From positions 1,488,001 through 1,552,000 of the forward strand of contig NC_020126.1 of the NCBI RefSeq assembly GCF_000331735.1: a DNA stretch of 64,000 bases, written 5' to 3'. The DNA is from Myxococcus stipitatus DSM 14675 (GTDB taxonomy: Bacteria > Myxococcota > Myxococcia > Myxococcales > Myxococcaceae). Each line of letters begins with the position of its first letter. The first letter of the stretch is position 1. Positions 51,285-59,060 of this stretch are shown piece after piece. The notes beneath the pieces are model-generated. The model did no database searches and had not been told where the DNA came from. It saw nothing but the letters and a program-made list of their open reading frames with translations. The translations under genes were made by a program, and so were the position numbers.

Positions 51285-52442
51285 TCAGAGGTTCGGCAAG
51301 GGCGGGTCGAAGCCCAGCAGGACGCCTCCGGTGATTTCCAGCGTGGGGCGCGCCACCATGGCGTGCTGGGTCAGCGTGTGGATGTCCCGGAGGCAGCGCT
51401 GGAGCGCGTGGGTGTGGAACACGGCGGGCCCTCCCGCGGCTTCGTACACGCGGTCCACCGCGCGCGCGGCGGCGCGGGTGCCGTGAGTCATCGCCAGACG
51501 CAGGTCCGCGCGGGCGCGCATCGAGACCGGACCCTTCGTGGACGCGTCGAAGGTGGCGTGAATCACCTCCAGCAGGAAGGCGCGGGCGGCGCGCACCTCC
51601 GCGTCCGCTTCGGCGACCGTCTCCTGGACGGCGGGCCGCGCGGCCAGGAGCCTGCGCTCGACGAGCACCGTCTTCTGCCGGGCCAGGGTGAGGAGCTCGT
51701 CGATGGCTCGGCGCGCGATGCCCAGCGCCACCGCGGGAATCGCGTGGCCGAGCAGGCCGAAGGGAAAGCCATACAGCGGCCGGGAGACTCGCGGCGGCGC
51801 GAGCAGCGTGAAGGCGTGGTCCTCGCGGACGAAGAGGTCCCTCACCTCCATGTCCCCGCTGCCCGTGCCGCACAGGCCCAGGGAGAACCACGTGTCGTGC
51901 AGCGTGACGGACTCGGCGGGGAAGTAGAGCAGGCGCGTCTCGGGGACGCCCTCGCGCACGAAGCGGGGGTTGCCGCCTTCCGTCACCACCGCGCCGCCCA
52001 CCAGCCAGTGACAGTGATGACCCGCGCTGGCCCAGGGCCAGCGGCCCGTGACGCGATAGCCTCCCTCGACGCGCTCGGCGCGGCCCAGCGGGGCGGCCAC
52101 GCCTCCGATGATGACCTCCGGCGAGGAGAAGACCGCGCGCGCCACGGACTCCGGCAGCCAGGCGGACGACAGGCCCGTGCTGGCGCCAATCATCGCGCAC
52201 CAGCCCGCGGCGCCATCCGCTTGCGAGAGGGCTTCGATGACCTGGAACGAGAGCGCGGGATGCAGCTCCAGTCCTCCGTATGCCTCGGGAATCAGCATCC
52301 GGAAGAAGCCCGCGCGGGCGAACTCCGCGATGACGTCTGGAGGGAGGCGCCGTGCGCTCTCGAACTCGGCGGAGCGCGCGGACAGGCGCGGCGCGAGCTC
52401 CACGGCGGTGGCCAACAAGGGGTGTGGAGGAAGGCTGGTCAT
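51285..52442 (-). CDS. Acyl-CoA dehydrogenase family flavoprotein
   Basis: This encodes 385 residues from the ATG at 52442. The fold is clear: RRLPPDVIAEFARAGFFRMLIPEAYGG, SQADGAAGWCAMIGAS, GYRVTGRWPWASAGHHCHWLVGGA, DTWFSLGLCGTGSGDMEVRDLFV. The end (AARAVDRVYEAAGGPAVFHTHALQRCLRDIHTL split over helices) matches the Acyl-CoA_dh_2 type found in HsaA-like flavin monooxygenases, such as those that hydroxylate phenolic rings. It may therefore be a two-component monooxygenase and not a true dehydrogenase. The catalytic Glu of classical enzymes is not evident. Confidence 0.85.
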   Translation of the reverse strand: MTSLPPHPLLATAVELAPRLSARSAEFESARRLPPDVIAEFARAGFFRMLIPEAYGGLELHPALSFQVIEALSQADGAAGWCAMIGASTGLSSAWLPESVARAVFSSPEVIIGGVAAPLGRAERVEGGYRVTGRWPWASAGHHCHWLVGGAVVTEGGNPRFVREGVPETRLLYFPAESVTLHDTWFSLGLCGTGSGDMEVRDLFVREDHAFTLLAPPRVSRPLYGFPFGLLGHAIPAVALGIARRAIDELLTLARQKTVLVERRLLAARPAVQETVAEADAEVRAARAFLLEVIHATFDASTKGPVSMRARADLRLAMTHGTRAAARAVDRVYEAAGGPAVFHTHALQRCLRDIHTLTQHAMVARPTLEITGGVLLGFDPPLPNL

Positions 52443-52512
52443 GACAGACAGCCTAGGAAGACCCGCCTCTCGCTCGCCAGGGGCCAACGAGGTGGAATGA
52501 CGTGAAGAGGGC

Positions 52513-52845
52513 CTAGCTTCCACCCAGGTGGGTGACGTAGCGCGTGCGCCCGTCGGGCAGACGCTCCGCGTGGGGCGAGGGCTCTGAGTCCACGGCGATG
52601 ATGACGATGTCGCTTCGCTCCCTCAGCGCGGCGAGCTCGCTGGGCCGCAGCTCCACGGGGCGGCCTCCTCCCGCGCCATGCGGGAGGAAGAGCGCGCGGT
52701 CCTTCTCCAGATACAGCACGGGGACGCGAGGCCCCGAGGTCTCGACGGCCTCGGGCACGAAGACATGGACCGTCTGGGCGAGTGACTCCAGTCGAGCGTC
52801 ACAAGCAGTCAGCAATGCGAAGAGCGGAATCATCCAACGACGCAT
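52513..52845 (-). CDS. Short lipoprotein resembling the start of an esterase domain
   Basis: This encodes 110 residues from the ATG at 52845 (GAGGA upstream; an ATG at 52857 is possible). It has a lipoprotein signal (MRRWMIPLFALLTAC). The rest resembles the first strands of a PF00756-type esterase (VHVFVPEA, VPVLYLEKDRALFLPHG, ERSDIVIIAVDSEPSPHAERLPDG), but the protein stops before the nucleophile Ser would appear. It could be a truncated relic or a real short protein with only the entry fold. Confidence 0.55.
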   Translation of the reverse strand: MRRWMIPLFALLTACDARLESLAQTVHVFVPEAVETSGPRVPVLYLEKDRALFLPHGAGGGRPVELRPSELAALRERSDIVIIAVDSEPSPHAERLPDGRTRYVTHLGGS

Positions 52846-52928
52846 GACAGTCCTCATGGCCTCGGCCGGAGGCCGGGCGCTTCGAGATTCGTGAGTGAGT
52901 GAGTGAGGCTCGCGACGGGCGCGAGCAC

Positions 52929-53537
52929 TCAGTTGGAAGGCGTCACTTCGCAGCGCCCGGAGGCGCGCTGGGAGAGGTCTTCCGCGATGGAGCGCAACAG
53001 GGGACCCGTCAAGGTGGAGAGGCTGGCGTCGGTCTCCCCTCCCTCCTTGCGGGTGAGCCACGCGGCCATCCGTCCCAGACTGGCCGCCGTCACCACGTTC
53101 AGCCGCACCTCCACCTGGATGACGAAGCGGTCCGTCTTCTCGGGAGGGTCCTCCAGCGTCCACGCCACGCGGTCCAGCTTCAGGGCCTGGGCCCCCTCCG
53201 GCAGCGTCCTTCCGTCCAGTGCGTAGCCTTCACGGGTGAAGGCAATCACCTGGGTGAGTCGCGCGCTGTCCACCCGGGTGTTGAACCAGAGGGCCCGGCG
53301 CTTCCACAGCGTCAGCTCCACTTCCAGCTTCCCCGCCATGCCCAGCCGGACCAGGCGGTCCAGCTCCTCCGAGAGGAAGGCGAACACCTCCGAGCGGGCC
53401 AGCACGCGCCGCCCGGACAGCGTGGCGGTGCAGGTGACTCGAGGTGCCTCGGCCATGGCGGTGGGCGCGAACAGTCCCGCCGTGGCCACCAGGGCCGCGC
53501 CGAGAGTACGTCGGGTCCATGTCCCCATCCGTGCCAT
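52929..53537 (-). CDS. Exported protein, DUF4390-like
   Basis: This encodes 202 residues from the ATG at 53537, with a Sec signal (LGAALVATAGLFAPTAMA). The mature part has the pattern VTCTATLSGRRVLARSEVFAFLSEELDRLVRLGMAGKLEVELTLWKRR, here split in several strands, and RALWFNTRVDSARLTQV, which recalls DUF4390 periplasmic proteins. It follows the Omp85 protein gene with a gap of 5 bases, so the two are almost certainly cotranscribed and may work together in the envelope. The family match is by eye and uncertain. Confidence 0.65.
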   Translation of the reverse strand: MARMGTWTRRTLGAALVATAGLFAPTAMAEAPRVTCTATLSGRRVLARSEVFAFLSEELDRLVRLGMAGKLEVELTLWKRRALWFNTRVDSARLTQVIAFTREGYALDGRTLPEGAQALKLDRVAWTLEDPPEKTDRFVIQVEVRLNVVTAASLGRMAAWLTRKEGGETDASLSTLTGPLLRSIAEDLSQRASGRCEVTPSN

Positions 53538-53542
53538 GGGCC

Positions 53543-56002
53543 TCAGAACGTCCGAACGAAGAACAGGCGGGCCTCGGGCGTGGACGTGGCCTTCTCGTCC
53601 GTGCGCCACGCGACGTCCACGCGCACCTCGTCGCTGAAGTGGAAGGTGCCACCCACGCCCAGCCGCGCGTCCCCCCACTTCTTCTCCGCGCGCACCGTGC
53701 CCAGGTCCGCGAAGACGCCGAACACGTGCCACCGGTACTCGGCCGTCGCGAGCACCGACACGTCGCCGCGGAACTCCTTGAAGCCGAAACCGCGCAGCGC
53801 GCTCCATCCTCCCAGCGCCTCGCGCTTCTGCTCGGGCAGGTCATCGCCGCCCGCGCCGCGCAGCCGCAGTCGCAGGCCCTCGTTCCAGCCGGTGGGCAGC
53901 ACCAGCGACACGTCGCTCACCAGCTTCCAGAAGCGCTGGTCGGGGCCAGTGACGGCGGGGCCCTCGCCGACCTCCAGCGTGGCGAAGCCGTGCAGGAACG
54001 GGCCGTCATTCCAGTCCACATCCGGGTCCGTCAGGGCCGTCTCCGGCGAGCGGAAGAGCGAGCCCACCTTCGTGTTGCGCGGCGTGCTGCTGGTGTACTC
54101 CACCCGCGCGATGACGGACTGGAAGCGGCCCTCGTCCACCGGCGCGTTGGGGAAGGGCGGCGAGTCGCGGCGGAACAACGTGAGTGGCGGGGTGAGGCTC
54201 TTCATCGACGTGTAGCGGTCGCTGCGGTACTCGACGCCCGCGAGCCAGTCCTCCGCGATGCGGAAGGTGGCGAACGCCGCCACGCCCTTGCGGCGGAAGT
54301 AGTCGCGGTCCGGTCGGTTGATGAGCACCGAGTAGAGGGACGAGTCGATGTCGCTCATCCGCCAGCGGTCCAGCGTGTCGGTGAAGTCATGCGCCTGGGC
54401 ACCCAGCTCCACCAGGCCCACCGAGGGAATCTCCACCTTCGCGCCGGCAAGCAGGTTGATGCGGCGCTGGCGCTTCGTCGCGTCCGGATCATCCGCGACG
54501 TGCTGGCCCTTCAGGCGCAGGGGCAGGATGAGGGCGGCATCCAGCGTGGTGTGGATGCGGTCCTTCACATCCCAGACGCGGAAGGTGCCCGAGAGCCCCG
54601 GCGCGAGTCCCGTCACCTGCGTGTGCAGGGGGATGAAGTCCACGTCGACGTCCGGGCTTCGCGGACGCACGTGCACCACCAGGCGACGTCCGTCCAGCGT
54701 GATGCCTCGGCCGTCCTCCTCGTTGTTCCACTCGGCGAAGAGCTCCCGCCAGCTCAGCTCGAACTCGTACTTCTCATGGCGCCGGCGCTCCTTGCGCTTG
54801 GGCTCCTGCGTCTGGAAGTGGCGGGTGCCGTCCTCCGCGCGCTCCGTGACGACGCGCGCCTCGCGGCCTCGGGAGATGTCATCCGGGTCCGCCGACACGC
54901 TCGCCGCCTCGAGGAACGGCAGGCGCGACTCCAGGCGCTCCATGGCGCGGCGCGCATCACTGCGCAGGAAGACCGTCCCGGGCTTGAGGTCCATCGCGTC
55001 GCGCACGCGGGCCGCGACGGAGCCATCCACGCCGACCACGTCCACGCTCTCCAGCTGGCCTTCATCGACGACCACGATGAGCTGTCCCTCGGGAGACAGC
55101 GTTCCGGAGAGCCTCGCGAGCAGGTAGCCGCTGGTCCGCAGGCCGTTGAGCGCGCGCTGCATCGCGCCCTCCACGCCGCCTTGGATGAGGCCGGGCACGA
55201 AGCCGCCCTTGTCCATGCGGGCCAGCCACTCCTTCGGGGGGCGCTGCGGAGGGCAGGGCGTGCTGACCGTGAGCACGCCACGCGCGCCGTTCATCCGCAC
55301 GGTGGCGACGAAGTCGTCGTCGTCGTCGTCCTCGTCCTCGTCGGTGATGCGGTGGGGGAGGCGGAAGAGCTCGTCGAGGATTTCGTCGTCCTCGATGTCG
55401 CGCAGGCCCTGGATCTCCACCGAGGTCACCACGGGGTTCTCCTCGAGGTGGACCTCCATCACGACGGGGCCCTGCTCGGGGACCCGCAGGCGGGGCTCCA
55501 CGCGGGCGAAGAGTCCGGTGAGCGCGAGCCGGCGCAGCATGGCCTGGAGCTGCTGCGGCTTCTGGGGCGTCCGCGGGTCGTCCAGCGGCGTGCCGATGAA
55601 CGTGTAGACCTGGGCCTGCGTCAGCCGCTGGAGGCCATGCAGCTCGACGACCTCGGGCGTGAGGGTGCGGCCGCCCAGGTTGAGCTGGAGGGGCGTGAGG
55701 ACGGAGGTCTCGTCCACGTCATCGTTGCGGAGGTCTTCTTCGCACGCGTCCAGGTTCTCGTGCTTCTTGGAGGGCTTGTCGCCGTCGTCGGATATCAGCG
55801 TGAGCGACCAGGACTTCTCCTGGTCGGCGTCGCGCTTCTTGTCCGCGTCGCGAGCCTGGGGCGGGGCGGCTTCGGGGCTGGGGGCCGGGGGCGCGGGCTC
55901 GGCCGGGGCGGGCGGAGCCGGGTTGGGAGCAGTCGTCTGCGGCGCGGGCTGTGCGCTGGCGACGAGGGAGACGATGCCGAAGAGGAGCGCGAAGCGGTTC
56001 AT
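53543..56002 (-). CDS. Omp85/BamA-like outer-membrane protein with POTRA domains
   Basis: This encodes 819 residues from the ATG at 56002 with a signal peptide (MNRFALLFGIVSLVASA). After a Pro/Ala linker and charged region (30-90), POTRA-like segments run from about 100 to 330 (PEVVELHGLQRLTQAQVYTFIGTPLDD, VVTSVEIQGLRDIEDDEILDELF, QLESVDVVGVDGSVAARVRDAMD). An acidic insert with ten Asp/Glu in a row region (DEDEDDDDDD) lies in one POTRA near residue 225. The C-terminal barrel has the L6 motif LRGFGFKEFRGD and ends in Phe (ARLFFVRTF), the usual C-terminal signal for barrel insertion. It is likely a TamA- or BamA-type assembly or transport pore. Confidence 0.85.
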   Translation of the reverse strand: MNRFALLFGIVSLVASAQPAPQTTAPNPAPPAPAEPAPPAPSPEAAPPQARDADKKRDADQEKSWSLTLISDDGDKPSKKHENLDACEEDLRNDDVDETSVLTPLQLNLGGRTLTPEVVELHGLQRLTQAQVYTFIGTPLDDPRTPQKPQQLQAMLRRLALTGLFARVEPRLRVPEQGPVVMEVHLEENPVVTSVEIQGLRDIEDDEILDELFRLPHRITDEDEDDDDDDFVATVRMNGARGVLTVSTPCPPQRPPKEWLARMDKGGFVPGLIQGGVEGAMQRALNGLRTSGYLLARLSGTLSPEGQLIVVVDEGQLESVDVVGVDGSVAARVRDAMDLKPGTVFLRSDARRAMERLESRLPFLEAASVSADPDDISRGREARVVTERAEDGTRHFQTQEPKRKERRRHEKYEFELSWRELFAEWNNEEDGRGITLDGRRLVVHVRPRSPDVDVDFIPLHTQVTGLAPGLSGTFRVWDVKDRIHTTLDAALILPLRLKGQHVADDPDATKRQRRINLLAGAKVEIPSVGLVELGAQAHDFTDTLDRWRMSDIDSSLYSVLINRPDRDYFRRKGVAAFATFRIAEDWLAGVEYRSDRYTSMKSLTPPLTLFRRDSPPFPNAPVDEGRFQSVIARVEYTSSTPRNTKVGSLFRSPETALTDPDVDWNDGPFLHGFATLEVGEGPAVTGPDQRFWKLVSDVSLVLPTGWNEGLRLRLRGAGGDDLPEQKREALGGWSALRGFGFKEFRGDVSVLATAEYRWHVFGVFADLGTVRAEKKWGDARLGVGGTFHFSDEVRVDVAWRTDEKATSTPEARLFFVRTF

Positions 56003-56083
56003 GCGTGGGGGACAGAGCACGCAGCGTTCCAGGCGGTCCGTCGCGGCAAGTGCTTGAAAGGACGAGTGCTGGCCCGCCGTACC

Positions 56084-56132
56084 GATGTCATGGACACATC
56101 CTGATGTGAAGCCTGGATGTGATACTGACATC
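56084..56132. promoter_or_regulatory. Two copies of GATGT-N7-ACATC upstream of the Omp85 gene
   Basis: GATGT at 56084 with ACATC at 56096 and GATGT at 56116 with ACATC at 56128 form identical inverted repeats, each with a 7-base spacer, 32 bases apart, about three helical turns. A fifth half-site, GATGT at 56103, lies between. The cluster is 82-130 bases upstream of the Omp85 start and 42 bases past the RidA stop. It looks like a cooperative regulator binding site; the regulator is unknown. Confidence 0.6.
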
Positions 56133-56174
56133 GAGGGCCTTGATTGCGTCGGGGTGTCGAGGCGCGCGAGGACG

Positions 56175-56564
56175 TCACAGGGGCGCGGCGGCGACGGCTT
56201 CGATTTCGAGCAGCCAGGCCTCGTCGTAGATGCCGGTGATGATGACCGTCAGCGCGGGCTCATGGGCGCCGAGGACCTCGCGGCGGATGGCGCTGTTCGA
56301 GTCACGGTGCTCGCGGCGGCTCAGGAAGGTGGTCACCTTCACCAGGTGGCGGAGCTCCAGTCCGGACGCGGCGAGCACGGCTTCGAGGTTGGCCCAGACC
56401 TGACGGCACTGCGCGTCGAAGGTATCGGGCACGGTGCCGTCGGCGCGGGTGGGAATCTGCCCGCTGATGTGGAGGAGCCGCGCGGGCGTCACCACCTCGT
56501 ACGCGTGGACGTAACCGCCTCCGGGGGCCTGGGCTCCCGGAATCATGCGCCCGTGCGTCGTCAT
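56175..56564 (-). CDS. RidA-family imine/enamine deaminase
   Basis: This encodes 129 residues; AGGGAG lies 7 bases before the ATG at 56564. The RidA fold is seen in RLLHISGQIPTRADGTVP, DTFDAQCRQVWANLEAVLAASGLELRHLVKVTTFL and ALTVIITGIYDEAWLLEIEAVAA. RidA proteins hydrolyse reactive enamines produced by PLP enzymes. The usual catalytic Arg near the C-terminus is not obvious in this sequence: the last strand reads ITGIYDEAWLLEIEAVA, where classical RidA has a conserved Arg before the V-x-x-L block. It may belong to a related Rid subgroup. Confidence 0.85.
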   Translation of the reverse strand: MTTHGRMIPGAQAPGGGYVHAYEVVTPARLLHISGQIPTRADGTVPDTFDAQCRQVWANLEAVLAASGLELRHLVKVTTFLSRREHRDSNSAIRREVLGAHEPALTVIITGIYDEAWLLEIEAVAAAPL

Positions 56565-56683
56565 GCGTGACTCCCTGGGGTGATGGGTGGCGGGGACGCT
56601 CGCAGAGGCGTTCGAGGGAGGCAACTGCGCCAGGGCTTTGTGGCAGGCTGCCCGGCCGTTTCTTCTGGAAAAGGAGCTTCAAC

Positions 56684-57190
56684 GTGATTCGCAGTCTTCC
56701 CACCCGGTTGGCCATGGCGTGCTCGCTTCTGCTCCTGCCCCTGGCCTGTGCTCACGTGGACCCTGTGCGGGACGAGAAGGACATCCGGCAGCTCGTGGAC
56801 GCGCAGACGGAGGCGTGGAATCGCCACGACGCGGTGGCGTGGTCCAAGGACTTCTCGGCCGACGCGGACTTCATCAACATCGCCGGGACGGTGTTCGAGG
56901 GGCAGCAGCAAATCGAGACGCGCCACGCGCAGGTCTTCGAGGCGCTCTTCAAGAACAGCCACAGCAAGGTCACGGTGCGGCGGGTGTCGTTCCCGGTCGC
57001 GGACATCGCCGTGGTCGACACGATTCACGAGGTGACGGGGCACAACGGCCTGCCGCCGGGAGTGCAGGACACGGAGCCTGGGCTCTTGCGCACGCAGATG
57101 CGCTACGTGATGAAGCGCGAGAATGGAGGCTGGCGCATCGTCGCGGGGCACAACACCGACGTGAAGCCGAAGCCTCCGCCGAAGCCGTAG
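56684..57190 (+). CDS. SnoaL-like lipoprotein (SgcJ/EcaC type)
   Basis: This encodes 168 residues from a GTG behind AGGAG. It has a lipoprotein signal (ACSLLLLPLAC). The NTF2-like fold shows DIRQLVDAQTEAWNRHDAVAWSKDFSADADFINIAGTV (as several segments) and MKRENGGWRIVAGHNTDVKP, typical of the SgcJ/EcaC group. This fold often binds a small ligand; some relatives are hydrolases or epoxidases. No clear catalytic residue is assigned. It is divergent from RidA with 119 bases between. Confidence 0.85.
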   Translation: MIRSLPTRLAMACSLLLLPLACAHVDPVRDEKDIRQLVDAQTEAWNRHDAVAWSKDFSADADFINIAGTVFEGQQQIETRHAQVFEALFKNSHSKVTVRRVSFPVADIAVVDTIHEVTGHNGLPPGVQDTEPGLLRTQMRYVMKRENGGWRIVAGHNTDVKPKPPPKP

Positions 57191-57336
57191 TTGCTGGAGT
57201 GCATCGGGGCGCTCACGTCACAGGACGTCCGAGCGCTTCGATGCCAGCGGCAGGGGCCCCGAGGGGAAGGTGCTCAGCGCGGCAGGATGCGAACGCATGG
57301 AGGTGCTGAGCGCGCGCGTTGTCTTGGCGACGGCGC

Positions 57337-58689
57337 TCAGGCCACCGGCATCCCGAGCGCCTTGATGCGACGGTAGAGGTTGCCCCGGTCCACTTGGAGC
57401 AGTCGTGCGGCGCCGGCGATGCTCTCGCCCTCCGCGAGGGCCGCGCGGATGAGCTCCCGCTCGAAGTCCTCGACGTGCTCGCGGTAGCTCTTGTCGCCCA
57501 GCTTGGGGCTCGTGGTCTGTGCGGGAGCGAGTGGACTGGAGACTGCCTCGGGACCCAGGGACATCGGGCCGCCCGCGCGCAGCAGGTTGAGCCGTTCGAT
57601 GACATTGCGCAGCTCCCGCACGTTGCCGGGCCACGAGTAGGCGCGCAGCGCGATGTCCGCGCCGGGAGCCAGGACGAGCGGGACTTCGGGCCCCGCGAAC
57701 TCCGCCGCGAAGGCGCGCGCCAGCGGGAGCAGGTCGTCCAGTCGCTCGCGCAGCGGAGGGATGTGCAGCGGCATTACGTTGAGGCGGAAGAAGAGGTCCT
57801 GACGGAAGCGTCCCTCTTTCACCGCACGAGCCAGCTCCTGATGCGTCGCCGCGAGGACACGCGCGTCGACCGGCACGGGAACGGAGCCGCCGAGCCGCTC
57901 CACCTCTCGCGTCTCCAGGACACGCAAGAGCTTGGCTTGGAGCTCCAGCGGCATGTCGCCAATCTCGTCGAGCAGCAACGTGCCGCCGTGGGCTTGCTCG
58001 ATGCGTCCCGCGCGTCGGCTCACCGCGCCGGAGAACGCGCCCTTCTCGTGGCCGAACAGCTCGCTCTCGAGGAGCGTGGACGGGATGGCCGCGCAGTTGA
58101 CCGCGACGAGCCGGCCCTTGCGTCCCGAGGCCAGATGCAGCGCACGGGCGACGCGCTCCTTGCCCGTGCCCGTCTCGCCGGTGATGAGCACCGCGGCGTC
58201 GCTGGGCCCCACGCGGGCGATGAGCTGCCGCAGCGTGTTCATCGACGGGCTCTCGCCCACGAGATGTCCGGGGCGGGCGAGTGCATCGAGCAGTCGCTCG
58301 CGCTCCTCTTGGAGCGAGCCCAGCGCCATCGCGTTGCGGAGCGCGGTGACGAGGCGCTCGGGGGAGGGGGGCTTTTCGACGAAGTCCGTCGCCCCGAGCT
58401 TCAGGGCCTGCGCGGCCTCGGAGGGAGAGGCTTCACCCGACAGCACCACCACGGGCACCGGAAGCGGGCGAGGCAGCCGCGCGAGGAACTCCAGTCCCGT
58501 CTCTGCTGGCATGCGCAGGTCGAGGAGCATCACGCTGGGAAGTCCCTCGGGCGCATCGAGGACGCGAGAGGCTTCGGCGGTGGAGCGGGCCTCGACGGGC
58601 GTGAAGCCCTCGTCGCTCAGCAACCCGCGCAGGGCCTTGAGGACACCAGGGTCGTCATCGACAACAAGGATTCGTGGGCCGGGCTTCAT
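57337..58689 (-). CDS. NtrC-family sigma-54-dependent response regulator (second pair)
   Basis: This encodes 450 residues. The receiver has VVDDDPGVL, Asp57 in MLLDLRMP, and Lys in FVEKPPS. The AAA+ domain has Walker A GETGTGKE and Walker [12 protein letters not shown]; the sigma-54 contact loop reads GAFSGA, not GAFTGA. The Fis-type helix-turn-helix is [27 protein letters not shown]. Its ATG overlaps the stop of a short frame built of repeated junction sequence, so translation may be coupled through that region to the kinase upstream at 59039-60253. Confidence 0.94.
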   Translation of the reverse strand: MKPGPRILVVDDDPGVLKALRGLLSDEGFTPVEARSTAEASRVLDAPEGLPSVMLLDLRMPAETGLEFLARLPRPLPVPVVVLSGEASPSEAAQALKLGATDFVEKPPSPERLVTALRNAMALGSLQEERERLLDALARPGHLVGESPSMNTLRQLIARVGPSDAAVLITGETGTGKERVARALHLASGRKGRLVAVNCAAIPSTLLESELFGHEKGAFSGAVSRRAGRIEQAHGGTLLLDEIGDMPLELQAKLLRVLETREVERLGGSVPVPVDARVLAATHQELARAVKEGRFRQDLFFRLNVMPLHIPPLRERLDDLLPLARAFAAEFAGPEVPLVLAPGADIALRAYSWPGNVRELRNVIERLNLLRAGGPMSLGPEAVSSPLAPAQTTSPKLGDKSYREHVEDFERELIRAALAEGESIAGAARLLQVDRGNLYRRIKALGMPVA

Positions 58690-59060
58690 GAGGTCGTCAC
58701 AGGTGTCGAAGAGGGGCGAAGAGGCCGCGCCACTCGCACGAGCATACCGCCGCCAGTCGAGCGCTTCCGCGAGTGTGAGCCGTAGTGCTCGGAAAAGGGG
58801 CGTGGGCCTGTCTTCATGAGGTCGTCACAGGCGTCGAAGAGGGATGCGGCGGCAACTCCACTCGCGCGAGTGCACTGCTGCACGCGCGAGCCGTCATGCT
58901 CGACGAGGGTTCGTGGGCCTGTCTTCATGAGGTCGTCGTCACGGGCGTAGAAGAGGGATGCAGCGGCAACGCCACTCGCGCGAATGCACTGCTGCAAGCG
59001 CGAGCCGTCATGCTCGACGAGGATTCGCGAGCCCGTCTTCATGAGGTCGTCGTCACGGGC
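58684..59060 (-). repeat. Four tandem copies of a kinase/regulator gene junction
   Basis: The block CTTCATGAGGTCGTC recurs at 58684, 58812, 58923 and 59037, at steps of 128, 111 and 114 bases. On the minus strand each copy joins the last codons of the kinase ([18 protein letters not shown] and stop, or close variants) to the first codons of the regulator (MKTGPRILV, or close variants), with ATGA overlaps kept. The original overlap of the two genes seems to have been amplified, leaving three extra relic units between them. Confidence 0.85.
58686..59042 (-). CDS. 118-residue frame running through the repeated junction
   Basis: The ATG at 59042 overlaps the kinase stop (ATGA), and the TGA at 58686 overlaps the regulator start (ATGA), so the frame couples the two genes. 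The product has three repeats of a unit like [28 protein letters not shown] and no recognised fold. It may be a translated bridge that keeps ribosomes moving from kinase to regulator and not a functional protein. The copies carry few stops in this frame, hinting at selection or simply at recent origin. Confidence 0.5.
   Translation of the reverse strand: MKTGSRILVEHDGSRLQQCIRASGVAAASLFYARDDDLMKTGPRTLVEHDGSRVQQCTRASGVAAASLFDACDDLMKTGPRPFSEHYGSHSRKRSTGGGMLVRVARPLRPSSTPVTTS

Noticed and set aside
58686-59042. The junction repeats as a CRISPR-like or regulatory RNA array
   Set aside because: The units are coding-derived, vary in length and keep the kinase and regulator reading frames and ATGA overlaps, which is better explained by duplication of the gene junction.
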